NCBI GenBank assembly: GCA_963921185.1
Contig: OY992530.1
Location: 169,863,396-169,927,395, forward strand
Length of the DNA: 64,000 nucleotides
Direction: 5' to 3'
From: Dasysyrphus tricinctus
Taxonomy: Eukaryota > Arthropoda > Insecta > Diptera > Syrphidae
Below the pieces are notes generated by a model. The model saw only the letters and a list, made by a program, of their open reading frames with translations, ran no database searches and was not told where the DNA came from. Made by a program: the position numbers and the translations under genes. This document shows positions 34,050 through 45,384 of this stretch, piece after piece. Every line of letters starts with the position of its first letter. Position 1 is the first letter of the stretch.

Positions 34050-35029
34050 ACGTATACTAAAAATTTTGTTCTTATTTTTTTAAAACAACAATTACTTAAT
34101 TGAAAATAGCAACAAGAGACTGTGAAAACCCCATGTATTTTGTATGAAAATTTCAAGTGCTCGATAGCACGTGTGAAAGTTAACAGATTTCAATTAAATT
34201 TTTCACACACTTTTTCAATAACCTTGATCACTTTTATCATTGATGAGAATAATTTAAAAATACAAATTACAATATAATTGAATACAAAAAAAAGAGTCGT
34301 TAGTCGTACGTGTTTTCTCCGTTACCATCTATCATATTTTAGTCTGATAGTAAAATGAGACTTAGCATTAAACCAAGGATGGTTTTTGGTAAATGTAAGT
34401 TTTATGAAAATGGGCAAAAAAATTAACTTCATATCTTAATGGATTTTTAACTTCAAGACAAATGCCGGAAATCTCTAAATCATACGTGTCTTCTCCGATA
34501 TCATCTATTTTTTAGTGTAAACTTACTGAATTTCATTAATTTTTTGGTGAAATTTATGTGTCCAGTCATTTGTGGTGAATTATTAAAAACCTCTAATGGC
34601 CAATTTCATAAGCAAACACTAAAATTGCTTTTATATAAACTCCTTCTAAATTTTATCAGACATTTAAAATTTTTCAGTTTCACCAATGTAGAAAAGGGAT
34701 ATTTTAGGCATATTTTAATTTGACTGAGTTTGCTCACATGCGAAGTCTATGAGACAAAGTGAAAAAGCATTATGGATGAGGGACAATTATTCTGACAGCA
34801 AAATATTAGCTGTTGTTGACTGGAATGGCTTAAAAAATAAAATGCACGACTGGGTCGCACGTACTTGCTCTTATGTTCAAGACACTGCTAGTTTAAGAAA
34901 ATTGTATATACAAACATGGAAATTATGAGAGAAAAATGTAGAGAAGCATGAAATACGACATTTAAATTAGCTAAAACAACTCTTTTGACAGTTTGAGGTG
35001 AAAAAAAGTATGCCATCTTAATTCATGAT
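34050..35029. other. AT-rich DNA without recognisable genes
   Basis: Part of the composite at 27913-36846. No ORF, TIR pair or tandem array could be supported here. Confidence 0.4.
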
Positions 35030-36103
35030 GGAATATGATTGTATGGGAAAAAAAAATTTTAAAATCGTTGGAGCGGTTTTTTTTTAAATTAATTTTTTAT
35101 ATATAAAATTCTTAAAACATTTTTAAGAAGAAATTTTGGAATGCAAATCTTAAGTAAATATTTATGTGTATATGTAAACAAAATTTGAAAAAAAATTGTC
35201 AACCCGTTTTTGAGATATCGAATTTTCAAAAAAAAAGTTTGAAACTTTTTTTAAAAATCCAAAAACTTTTTTTTTGAAAATTTTGATATGCAATATTATT
35301 TAATCTTATCTGAAATTTGTATATAAAAAAAATCATTTAAATCCGTTAAGCTGATAACGAGAAAACTCAAAATAAAAAAATACGTTCTATGACAGGTACT
35401 ACTAATAGTTGCTATGTGTAAAATTTTATAATTTTTGATGGTAGATTGTACTAATTTTAGTATATGAAAAAAGTTTTATCAAAATCATAGGAGTCGTTTT
35501 CAAACAAAAAAATATTTTCCTTTGCGGTTTTTTCACTTTTGTATGGAAGGTACCGTTTTTTTTTAATAAATGTCAAATTTTTTCTAAAAATATTTTAGAG
35601 AGTACTAAAAAAGTCTTAAATATCGAGTTTCAAAAAAATCTATGATGCCGTTTTCGAAATATTTGATTTCCCAAAAAAAAATTTGAAATATTTTTTAAAA
35701 ATCCAAAAAATATTTTTTCAAAAATATTGGTACACAAAACTATTAACATTTTTTGGAAGCTTCTGTATAAAAAAAAAATAATTGAAATCGGTCATACCAT
35801 TTTGAAGAAAATCAAAAATTAAAAAAATGGTTCCTTGGGAGGTACCATTAATAACCATTTTTGAAAAATAGTTTTCCACCCAAAGAAAGTCTTTACTAAA
35901 ATAAATTTATTGAATTTTTTTTAAGAAAAGTTGTCGAACCGTTTTTGATAAAAATACGATTATGTAAATTTGCCAAAAAAAAATGTATGGCAGGTACCGT
36001 TATTTTTGGTTCTAAAAAAAATGAAAAAAACGTGTCGGCAGAATCACCAAAAACCACCATGTACCAAGTTTGAAGAAAATCGATCGCGCCGTTTAGGCTG
36101 TAG
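35030..36103 (+). repeat. Repeat family R, uninterrupted copy
   Basis: The longest copy of family R in the window. It starts near ttgtatggga and carries several ACCGTTTTT and ttttgaaaat blocks. It ends in accaagtttgaagaaaatcg followed by an ACAG microsatellite. It serves as the reference for the split copy at 411-690 plus 12261-12720. There is no coding capacity and no clear TIRs. A terminal microsatellite after a conserved tail would fit a retroposon, but this is unproven. Confidence 0.6.
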
Positions 36104-36107
36104 ACGA

Positions 36108-36143
<36 letters not shown>
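36104..36143. repeat. (ACAG)n microsatellite
   Basis: About nine tandem ACAG units at the right end of family R. Confidence 0.95.
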
Positions 36144-36144
<1 letters not shown>

Positions 36145-37496
36145 ATTGTGCCACCCACTTTTTTGGTGTTCTCTATCATCGTAATATCATGTTTGATTGT
36201 TATCTCAAAATTTTTTTTTTTGCACGAATCCAAAACTTGCCTTATAGTACCTATAATCGCAAGTAAAAAGACTTTTAAAATTTAATGAGACAGAAACGAG
36301 CTTTTAGTTTACAAGGGCTTTTAAAATCTTCTTAAATATAAAAGCATTTGGTGAAACCAAAAAATATCATTTAAAGGCAAAAAGGCTTTTTAAATAATTA
36401 AAAGCCTTTCGTGAAATCGGCCATTAGTTTCATAAATAAATATTATTTATTTCTTAACAAGATAACCTCACTACAAGCACCCAATTGTCTTCTGCGTTAC
36501 TTTGGAATGGCCGATCTTTATTATTTTATGTAATTTTATATTATATGACCTATGTAAAAATAATAATATTTAATATTTAAATTTAAAGAAGGTAGGCACA
36601 GGTAATTGAAAAAGGAAGTAAAAACACTTCAGAATTATATAAACAGATTTGAAAAACCAGAATTTTAAGAAGAAAAATTTCCAAAGTAGAATTTTGCAAA
36701 ATGAGCTTTTGACCCCAGCCTAATATCTAATACGAACTTAATTCCAAGATAAAAATTAGATCGTGCGCCAATCTATTTAATAAATAAATTTATTAGTACT
36801 GATAACATTTTTGTTATCCCCAAGGAGTGAAGCTGTATACGCCCCTGGTGCAGCAGCGACTATTATCAACAAACAGGAGTATTTAGATAGGTTTAAAATT
36901 GTAAACTAATAAAAACAAATTCTAATTTAGTTTTGGTCACAGGTTCAAGGTTAAAAGAGCTAGGGAGCATGTTCGTTGAGGTTAGTTTTGAACGTCACAT
37001 AGTGAAGTTACCACTCGTAGTGGTTCAAGGGGGATTGCCTAGAAAAAGCTTAATTGGCCGCACGTGGATAGACAAATTGTTTCCAGATTGGAGAAGCGGG
37101 TTTCAAAACAGCATTATCTCAAATGTAAGTACCCAAGCAGAGTTTTTAACTCGTACTAAGTCAGAGTTTCCAACTATTATAACAGTGCAAGAGGTAAATC
37201 ATCCGATTGTGGGCTATGAGGATGACATAGTTCTCAAACCTACATTTACGTTACATTATTAGTCTTTATTGAACGGAAATTAATATTTACAACACCTACT
37301 TTTTAACCTTACAAGATACGTGATAAAGTAGAGGCAGAATTGGAAAGATTAGTTAAAGAAGATATATTGATACCGGTTGAATTTAGCAATTGGCCTAGTC
37401 CGATAGTAATCGTGCCCAAAGGTGACAGTAGCATTCGGATATGCGTAGATTGCAAGGTCACGTTGACTAAATGCATATAGAAGAACAATACTACCC

Positions 37497-37785
37497 GTAG
37501 GCGTAGGACTGTCATGCCGAAGGTTTGGGTTCGATTCCTAGCCGTGCCACCTAAAAACAGAAATGTTTTATTCGAGGTACTGCCTCTTGCGAGGAACTGA
37601 CAAATCCTCCAAGAGTATACTTGTCATGAAAAAGTGCTTCTCATTTAGCCGTTCGGACTTGGCAAAAAAATGTATGTCCCGTCCATTCCTGCAAACAAAC
37701 ACGCACACAGGAATGGTTGTGAGTTGTAAGTCACTAGGCCCTGGTTCTCCATGAGCTGTTGCGCCACCCAATTTATTTATTTATT
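37497..37785 (+). mobile_element. tRNA-derived SINE, 5'-truncated
   Basis: 289 bp flanked by TACTACCC (37489-37496, 37786-37793). The head contains an RNA polymerase III B box (GGTTCGATTCC) and ends in a CGTGCCACC phrase typical of tRNA-like heads. The A-box part is missing. The body GAAAAAGTGCTTCTCATTTA, GCCGTTCGGACTTGGC, TCCATTCCTGC resembles SINEs widespread in higher flies. The tail is (ATTT)n. It sits between two RT motifs of the gypsy relic. Confidence 0.85.
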
Positions 37786-38116
37786 TACTACCCATTTCCT
37801 TTAGATGATGATATTTTTACAGGGCTCACAGGTTGTACGCATTTTATAGTTATTGATATGACAGGTGCTTATCAGCAACTTCGGGTATCAGTAAAGTCAC
37901 AAGAACTTTTTGTTTTGAACACGCTTCGTGGGCTTTATAAATGTACTCGTTTGATCTATGGAGTTAAATGTGCGCCTGCAATATTCCAGTCGGTAATGGA
38001 TCGGATTCTAAGGGTTTGAGTAAAGTTTATTGTTATTTGGATGACATTCTAATTGGAGGTGCCTCTGCTGAAAAATGTGAAGAATTGTTGTTCGAAGTTT
38101 TGAAGCGGTTGTATAC

Positions 38117-39349
38117 TAGGGTTGCCAGATTGTTCTAGAAGCTTGACGGGACATATGGCCACAATTAAGAAAAATCCCGGGATCGACAAATTTGCCTGGG
38201 ACAAAATAAATTTAACAGAGACAAGAAAAAAATCGTATGGGAGGGGGATCTATTCTTTCCATATTTTTAATGTTGAAAATCCATTCCCTAATTTTATTTC
38301 TTGAAAAAGTTGTTTTTTGTAAATATTTTTATTTTTAAATAATTTCCAAACTCAAACTTTTGAAAAAAAAAATATTTTTTTCAAACCAATTTGTTTCAAA
38401 ATCTCACGTTGCTATCAATGCTCTTATCAATTTTTAATCAAACACTTAAAGTCGTATACTTAGCTGATAAAAAATAGAACTGACATTCTTTCGGAATCCA
38501 GAAACAAATTGCCAAATGTGTTTAATGAATCTGTTCTGAACAGAAAACTACAGAAAAGATAGGATAGTACAGGATTTTGTGTTCCATGAGTAAAAACCTT
38601 GCCCCAAAACGTTCTACATTATGTCACTTTGTGTTCCATGACGTGTTTCAGAACAGTTAAGAACAATATTTCCTGCACCTACTTTTGAGGTGGAGCAAGT
38701 GAGTGAGAAATGTCAAAGTACCAGCTGATTTGTTTGTTTGGGATAATAACAAGCTAAAATTTATCACAGAAGTACATACTTTTCTTATATTTTTGGACTC
38801 AACATGAAGAAAAAGACATAAAAGAATATAAAAAAGTGTGAATTGGTACTAAATTTGAATTGAAAATGACTGCAAACAAATAATATTTTTAAATTTTAAA
38901 TTGAACAGCTTAAAGCCAACGGTCAATCCCGTCAATACTAAGCTGCACTTTTCTGTTCTTTCTTGTTCTGACAGTTTCCAGACACTTGTTCTGTTCTGCT
39001 CTGTTCTGATCCAGTTTTTCTTCGTTAAACAAAGCTATTATAATATTATTTTCCCAATTTAAATGAAAGTAACAGCAGCTGTCAGGTTGCCAGAATGTCA
39101 TTTGGACCAAAGGTCACAAGAACTTAAAAAAAAAAATAACTAATTTTCTATTATTCACGTTTTATTCCTCATTCGAATTTTACGTTAAGTTTGGTAAGAT
39201 TGATTAAAATTTTAATGCAGCAACTGTTTGCAAACTAATAAAAATAGCTTTTGGTATTTCTTGTGAATTTAAGTCACAACCCGGGAAAAAAGTTGTCCCG
39301 GCGAGACAGTTGAATGCTTTAAATCCGGGACGTCCCGGGTAAACCGCTA
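38117..39349. mobile_element. hAT-like non-autonomous element
   Basis: Perfect 8-bp duplication TTGTATAC at 38109-38116 and 39350-39357. The left tip is TAGGGTTGCCAG and the reversed right tip is TAGCGGTTTACCCG, similar only with a gap. CCCGGGA phrases lie near both ends. No transposase is seen. It separates the RT YLDD region from the downstream RT part of the gypsy relic. Confidence 0.75.
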
Positions 39350-39756
39350 TTGTATACACACAACATACATATAAATGTTAAAAAGTATAAGTTCATTGTT
39401 GAAAGGATTGATTATTTAGGGCATACCTTGTCGGCAAAAGGTATAAGCCCAAATGAGAAGAAAGTTGAAGCTATTGTGGATGCACCAAGCAATTTCCAAC
39501 AACTTCAATAAATTTTTAGGTCTTTCAAATTATATCAAAGTTCTTGCCAAATTTATGTAATAAAGCTTATCTAAACCTTTTAAAAAGGGAGTTCATTATG
39601 ATTGGACAGATGAATGTCAATCATCTTTTGAAATATGTATGTAAATACCAGCTGCTTTTAGAAAACAAAATTATAGAACTTTATGACCCGAAAAAGTCTA
39701 TTGTTGTGATCGCAGATGCTAGTCCTTATGGAGTTTGAACAATGATGTGCCATATA

Positions 39757-39900
39757 GTTACGGTGACCATCCGTCCTCTTTTTTAGAGGACAGTCCTCTT
39801 TTTCGGAGTCCTGTCCTCTATATTTTATTTTATTAAAGAGGACAGAAAATTGTCCTCCATTTACTAAGTTGTCCTCCAAATGTCCTCCTTTTATCTTTCA
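39757..39900. repeat. GTCCTC/GAGGAC-rich block, probable transposon end
   Basis: Begins GGTGACCATCCGTCCTC and contains GTCCTC or its complement about ten times in 130 bp. This looks like one end of a DNA element with subterminal repeats. No matching opposite end was found in the window, so it may be truncated. Confidence 0.45.
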
Positions 39901-40531
39901 AACCATTTTTCCAAGATTGAAACCATATCAAGTACCTACTTTTTTCATTACTTAACTAATTGAACATATTACTTTATGACAGCACTAGTTTGAATCTAAA
40001 TCCATGTACTCGAATTTGTAAAAGATCTAGAAATAAATAGTGACGAATTATTTAGATTTAGATTTAGATTTAGATTTCATTTTATTAGGCTTCTTGCATT
40101 TTAAGATACAATATCTTATAAACTAATACAAGTTTCAATATGAAAAACATTTCTAAGCTAACTTCAGATAATAATTTAATTCTATATAATACAATACTAT
40201 TGAAATTATTAAACAAATATATATGTATATACATATTTCACATTTTTTAAACTAAGTAGGTATATAACATACTACAATTCATTAAGAACAATTATTTTAT
40301 GACTCTTATTTAATTTTGGTTTCTTTTTTTTGCTATTGCTCTGGATAAAAACGTAAAGCGACTTTTAGTTATAGGCCAAATGTGCCTCTAGCTCTTTTTT
40401 GAACTCCCGCGGGTTTCCGATATTACTAATACTTGGTGGTAGTCTGTTCCATAAACGAATAGCGTTGATAAAGAATTGGCGTTCAGAGGTTAAACATGAG
40501 AATCTGAATTGGATAAGTTGTTGCGACCTAA

Positions 40532-43500
40532 TAGGTAGGGAGCCGGTGACATCAAAAGTCCCGTCATCGCGGAAATGGACATAATATATATCATTGGAAA
40601 GGTAATTTTATGTACTTTCAGAAATCGGCCCTAGCCTGCCGAAAGTACCTGTCATACCTGTTTGAACGATGCGACCTCTGTTTTTTATAAAATTCATTAC
40701 GCCTTTGTATGTATGCTAATGAGTTCGAAACTACTGAATAGATTGAGCTCAAATTTGCAGGGAATATTTTTTATATACCTTAAACTATTTCTGCAAATTT
40801 GGTTAAAATCAGTTCACTGGTTTTTAGAGGAGGGGCAGAAATGCACGCCGGGCACCCAATAAAAATGAAGCGTTTTTGAGATAAAACTTTGTTTTTAATT
40901 TTATTATTGTTTATTGAACCGTGAGTACTAAAAAAAAATTTACTATTACAGCCTACAAACTTCCAAAAATAAGATCTGAGAAAAAAACCCGACCTGATAG
41001 TACAGTCAAACCCGCTTATTTTGAATTTTTAAAATCATATTTTTTTATTAATTTTATAACTATTCATAAAAAAGTTTGATTATTTAAACAGAAAAATTTT
41101 GTGTGTGTGTCAACTAATTTACATAAAGTTAGAGGTACGATTAGGTGAGAAAAATATACCTATGTAAGTCGACTGTTTTTACTTAAAAACATGAAATAAT
41201 CAATATTTGTGGGTTAAAACGTTTTTTAAATAATTTTATTATTGTGTATTGAAACGTGATTGAAAATAACTGCCTAATGGCTTAAACACACGTGCAGCCT
41301 TTTTCATGCAGCTAAATAAAATAACACAGGTTCTTATGGGAGCAGAAAAACTCAAGAGCTGCATGCAGCTCAGAGCTGCACGATGTCTCTATTTCTAAAT
41401 TTGCTGCGCAGCTCCGCAGCAATAAGTGGTTATTCGTCGACCGCTGACTAGGTTCAGTGGAGAAAAGTTCCGTTGTGCACAAATAGCCTTCAAGTTGACC
41501 GATTGGAAAGCATATAACTTCGGTTTTGATTGTCCGATCTTCAAAGTTAAGGCTTTTATGGAAAGGATAAATGTAAGGCTACATTTTTGTATAATTTTTT
41601 TTTTAAAACGTTTAATTTATTTCATACTAGAATGCAGATTGAGTCCTACATTGGTTTGATTTTCACTTTTCAAAATGCAAATGTGAATGAAAAATTACAT
41701 AATTTTGAAAAATTATTTTTAAAAAGTTATTGCCTCAATCCTTCTCTACAAATATGCAAATAGTTTTTTATAGTTAAATGCAACGTGAGAGGCGGCAGGG
41801 CCACTTATCTAAATTTTCCACCTTAAAATTGATTTTAATCCAAAAAAATAACGAAATCTTTAAAAAACTTCGATTTCGGTAGCTTAAAAAAATTATAACT
41901 TTGCTTCTGATGCTCGGATCTACAAGATTAAGATATTTAAATAAAGTTAAAATACAAAACTACATTTGTGCATAAAAATTATTATGAAATACCGAAAAAT
42001 TTCATACTAAAAGTGTGATGGAGTCCTTTGTATGATAAATATTTTAGTGTATGCACATGTGTTTTGAGTGCAGCTCTACTCGCAGCGATGCGTGCAGACC
42101 TGCTGCACATCTCTTTAAGGCATAAGAAGAAAAAATCCCGATATGATGGTACAGTCAAACCCGTTTATTACGATTTTTTTCATATTTGATTTTTTAAATT
42201 TTTTTTTTCAAATTGTACATATTTATAAATATACTTCGGTTACATAAGCATACATTTTTTGCGTATATATATAGCTATAAATGTACATTAAAACATTTGA
42301 AGTTCACTAAGTTGAAAACATATACATATCTACATATGTACCTACAGTGTACCTTAGTAAATTTATTTTTCTTACAAACATTAAAGAACCATAATTTATT
42401 CGTTCATTTAAGGGTGATTAAGAAAAATAGTAGGTATTTAATTCTCTCAAAAATATATGATTTACCGATTATACAATCAAACCCACTTATTTGAAATCCA
42501 TTCCGTGTTTTTCAGCTCCTTAATTTATACCAATCGATTTTAGGAATAAAAAAATAGTGTTACAGCCTCCCAAAAAATACATTATTTACCGATTATACAG
42601 TCAAACCCACTTATTTGAAATCCATTCCGTGTTTTTCAGCTCCTTAATTTACACCAATCGATTTTAGAGAGCTAGAGAACAAAATACAGTGTCATAATTT
42701 TGAAGATTATATTTTTATATGTATTCTCCCTATTAGATGATTATTTTTTTATATACTCACCTGTGTTCATATGTAAAAATATAATCTTCAAACTTATGAT
42801 ACTATATTTTTTTTTCTCTAGCTCTCTAAAATCGATTGGTGTAAATTAAGGAGCTGAAAAACACGGAAAGGATTTCAAATAAGTGGGTTTGATTGTATAA
42901 TCGGTAAATCATATATTTTTGAGAGAGTTAAATACCTACTATTTTTCTTAATCACCGTTAAATGAACGAATACATTATGGTTCTTTAATGTTTGTAAGAA
43001 AAATAAATTTACTAAGGTACACTGTAGGTACATATGTAGATATGTATATGTTTTCAACTTAGTGAACTTCAAATGTTTTAATGTACATTTAAAGCTATGT
43101 ATATACGCAAAAAATGTATGCTTATGTAACCGAAGTATATTTATAAATATGTACAGTTTGAAAAAAAAATTTAAAAAATCAAATATGAAAAAAATCGTAA
43201 TAAACGGGTTTGACTGTACCATCATGTCGGGATTTTTTCTTCTAAGGCAGTTATTTTCAATCACGTTTCAATACACAATAATAAAATTATTTAAAAAACG
43301 TTTTAACCCACAAATATTGATTATTTCATGTTTTTAAGTAAAAACAGTCGACTTAGGTACATAGGTATATTTTTCTCACCTAATCGTACCTCTAACTTTA
43401 TGTAAATTAGTACTGACACACACACAAAATTTTTCTGTTTAAATAATCAAACTTTTTTATGAATAGTTATAAAATTAATAAAAAAATATGATTTTAAAAA

Positions 43501-44006
43501 TTCAAAATAAGCGGGTTTGACTGTACTATCAGGTCGGGTTTTTTTCTCAGATCTTATTTTTGGAAGTTTGTAGGCTGTAATAGTAAAATTTTTTTTAGTA
43601 CTCACGGTTCAATAAACAATAATAAAATTAAAAACAAAGTTTTATCTCAAAAACGCTTCATTTTTATTGGGTGCCCGGCGTGCATTTCTGCCCCTCCTCT
43701 AAAAACCAGTGAACTGATTTTAACCAAATTTGCAGAAATAGTTTAAGGTATAAAAAAAATATTCCCTGCAAATTTGAGCTCAATCTATTCAGTAGTTTCG
43801 AACTCATTAGCATACATACAAAGGCGTAATGAATTTTATAAAAAACAGAGGTCGCATCGTTCAAACAGGTATGAGAGGTACTTTCGGCAGGCTAGGGCCT
43901 GTCATACTAAGTTTTTCTGAAAGTACATAAATTTACCTTTCCAATGATATATATTATGTCCATTTCCGCGATGACGGGACTTTTGATGTCACCGGCTCCC
44001 GGGCTA
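40532..44006. mobile_element. Harbinger-like element with very long TIRs
   Basis: 3475 bp with TAA at 40529-40531 and 44007-44009. Tips TAGGTAGGGAGCCGG and reversed right TAGCCCGGGAGCCGG open into inverted arms of over 1.2 kb that match nearly base for base. Removing it with one TAA rejoins the LINE frame (..SSLRSQQL..). There is no transposase. The left arm is longer because it holds a guest at 41278-42122. A second, internal inverted repeat near 42500-42890 (CTCCTTAATTTACACC..) surrounds the centre. Confidence 0.85.
41278..42122. mobile_element. TAA-flanked guest inside the left arm
   Basis: 845 bp with TAA at 41275-41277 and 42123-42125. Tips are TGGCTTAAACACACGTGCAGC and, reversed from the right, TGCCTTAAAGAGATGTGCAGC. 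The opposite arm of the host supplies the empty site (ctgccTTAgaaga, reverse of 43238-43250). Subterminal GCTGCA/TGCAGC motifs cluster at both ends. It is noncoding and Harbinger-like by target size. Confidence 0.85.
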
Positions 44007-44054
44007 TAAGTGATGAAGCCATTTGCAATCTGGTAAAAAGGTAAGGGGGCTGAT

Positions 44055-45384
44055 CACTGATCTCTATAAAACACTGGATAGTGTATTGATACAAAAATAT
44101 TGCTTCCATTTGAAGAATTGTTATATTATGAAGCTGACCACTTTTTTGTATAACTGTATAACATGTAATACAAAGATAATCTATTAAACAGACATCAATT
44201 CTCCGTTCGTTTCACCCCCCGAGATCTGTTTGCTAACATTTGTTGTGTTCGTAATTTAAATTCATTCACAAATTAGTAAATGAAACGGAATAACAAACGT
44301 AAAGAGTGTGAGAAATGAGGTAAAATCATTAAAAAAAAAACGTAGAATATGCAATCGCATCCTCCTCATCATAATTATTCATTAGCTGTTTTGCTCAACT
44401 TGTTCGCAAACTGCAATGATTTATCTCATTCCACTATGTAATTATACTAAAAAAATATACCAGATGCACACAGTGAATAACTTAAAGATAATAAATAATA
44501 AAACAAACTTCCACAAAAGTTTATATTTTCATATCTCTTCAGATAGACATCTGGAAATAGGGATGAGCGATTTTAATCGATATTTGCAAAATATCCATAA
44601 TAAAGCTTTCGATGTTTTGCAACATCGATATTAACATCCAAAACATCGGACTAAAAAACAAACAAAAAGTTAGTACGAAAATGATTGATTCTGCTAGTAA
44701 AATCTAGATGGAGTGACTTTCATAGTATTTAAGTCATCTGTAACATTTGGAATTTTTTGAAAAAGGAAATCATCAAAGGATCTACCAAACCAAACTTAAA
44801 AATTCAGAACCACAACGAAACTTTCGATGTGCAAAAAGGCACAGATATAAGTTTACACATGAAGTGCCTATCAATTTTGCTTCCATCAAATTTTTGCAAA
44901 AGAAATATTTTTACATCGATATTCAAGCATTAATATCATCGATGCTCAGCAAGACGCATTTAAAACCATACAAGTTTTTGTAACACTTTTGTAAGCAAAA
45001 ATATCTTGCAATATCGTTAGATAACAGTGTACACATGAAATACTTGCAATATTGCTTCTATAAAATCTGAGCATAGCATGACGCAGTTTTTGCTTTGGTC
45101 GAACAAAAAACTTAAACAAAAATACCTGAAAAAACATCGATGTTAAGTAGCATCGATGTTTTCGGTTCGATATTTATTGACATCGATGGTTGGTCTTCGA
45201 TGCTGAAATCGATGTTGTTTCAATACCGCACATCCCTATCTGGAAAATACTTTTTTTTTGTATATTTATATATTAAGACGTCAAATTATGAAGCCGACCA
45301 CCTAATTGTCATCTTCAAATGGAAGCAAAGAAACTGTTATACATTATAAGGAATACACTATCCAGTGTATTATAGAGATCAGTG
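44055..45384. mobile_element. 8-bp-target TIR element in the LINE C-terminal region
   Basis: Perfect duplication GGGCTGAT at 44047-44054 and 45385-45392. Tips start CACTGATCTCTATAA and match at 28 of 29 bases between ends. The outer parts are mirror images over about 100 bp (a TGAAGC-GACCAC phrase and a CTTCCATTTGAAG phrase in both). An 8-bp target fits hAT or P-like elements. It contains another hAT-like guest at 44558-45238 and no transposase. Confidence 0.85.
44558..45238. mobile_element. hAT-like guest rich in ATCGAT motifs
   Basis: Perfect duplication TCTGGAAA at 44550-44557 and 45239-45246. Tips are TAGGGATGAGCG and, reversed, TAGGGATGTGCG. ATCGAT occurs at least seven times, mostly near the two ends, as expected for subterminal transposase-binding repeats. 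At 681 bp it is a non-autonomous copy. Confidence 0.85.

Larger units (their letters stand above)
27913..36846. mobile_element. Composite hAT-like insertion in the gypsy protease
   Basis: Flanked by GGAGCAGC (27905-27912) and GGTGCAGC (36847-36854), an 8-bp duplication with one mismatch. The left tip has AAAGGCGTATACAGGGG and the reversed right tip reads AGGGGCGTATACAGC. The 8.9-kb interval contains a palindromic element, a truncated LINE and a family R copy; without them about 4 kb of noncoding DNA remains. A unit containing GTCAACATTTACCAGCCA occurs twice, near 27987 and 28145. No transposase is visible. The superfamily follows from the 8-bp target and tips. Confidence 0.65.
27776..39745 (+). 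pseudogene. Gypsy-type pol relic, broken into four pieces
   Basis: Piece 1 (27776-27912): protease start KVVVNGVELSMEVDTGAA. Piece 2 (36847-37496): protease continuation IINKQEYLDR, LKELGSMFVEVSFERHIVKL, SLIGRTWIDKLFPDW, and RT N-terminus (RLVKEDILIPVEFSNWPSPI). Piece 3 (37786-38116): FTGLTGCTHFIVIDMTGAYQ, CAPAIFQSVMDRIL, VYCYLDDILIGGAS. Piece 4 (39350-39745): ERIDYLGHTLSAKGISPNEK and the RNase H start VVIADASPYGV. The pieces are collinear and separated by three insertions. Extra frameshifts and stops show age. It resembles K02A2.6/opus-like Ty3/gypsy elements. Gag, integrase and LTRs are not seen. Confidence 0.8.

Noticed and set aside
42213..43264. Mirror-image ORFs of 93 and 129 codons with the same protein
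   Set aside because: The same noncoding arm of the palindrome read on opposite strands; an AT-rich translation without domain features.
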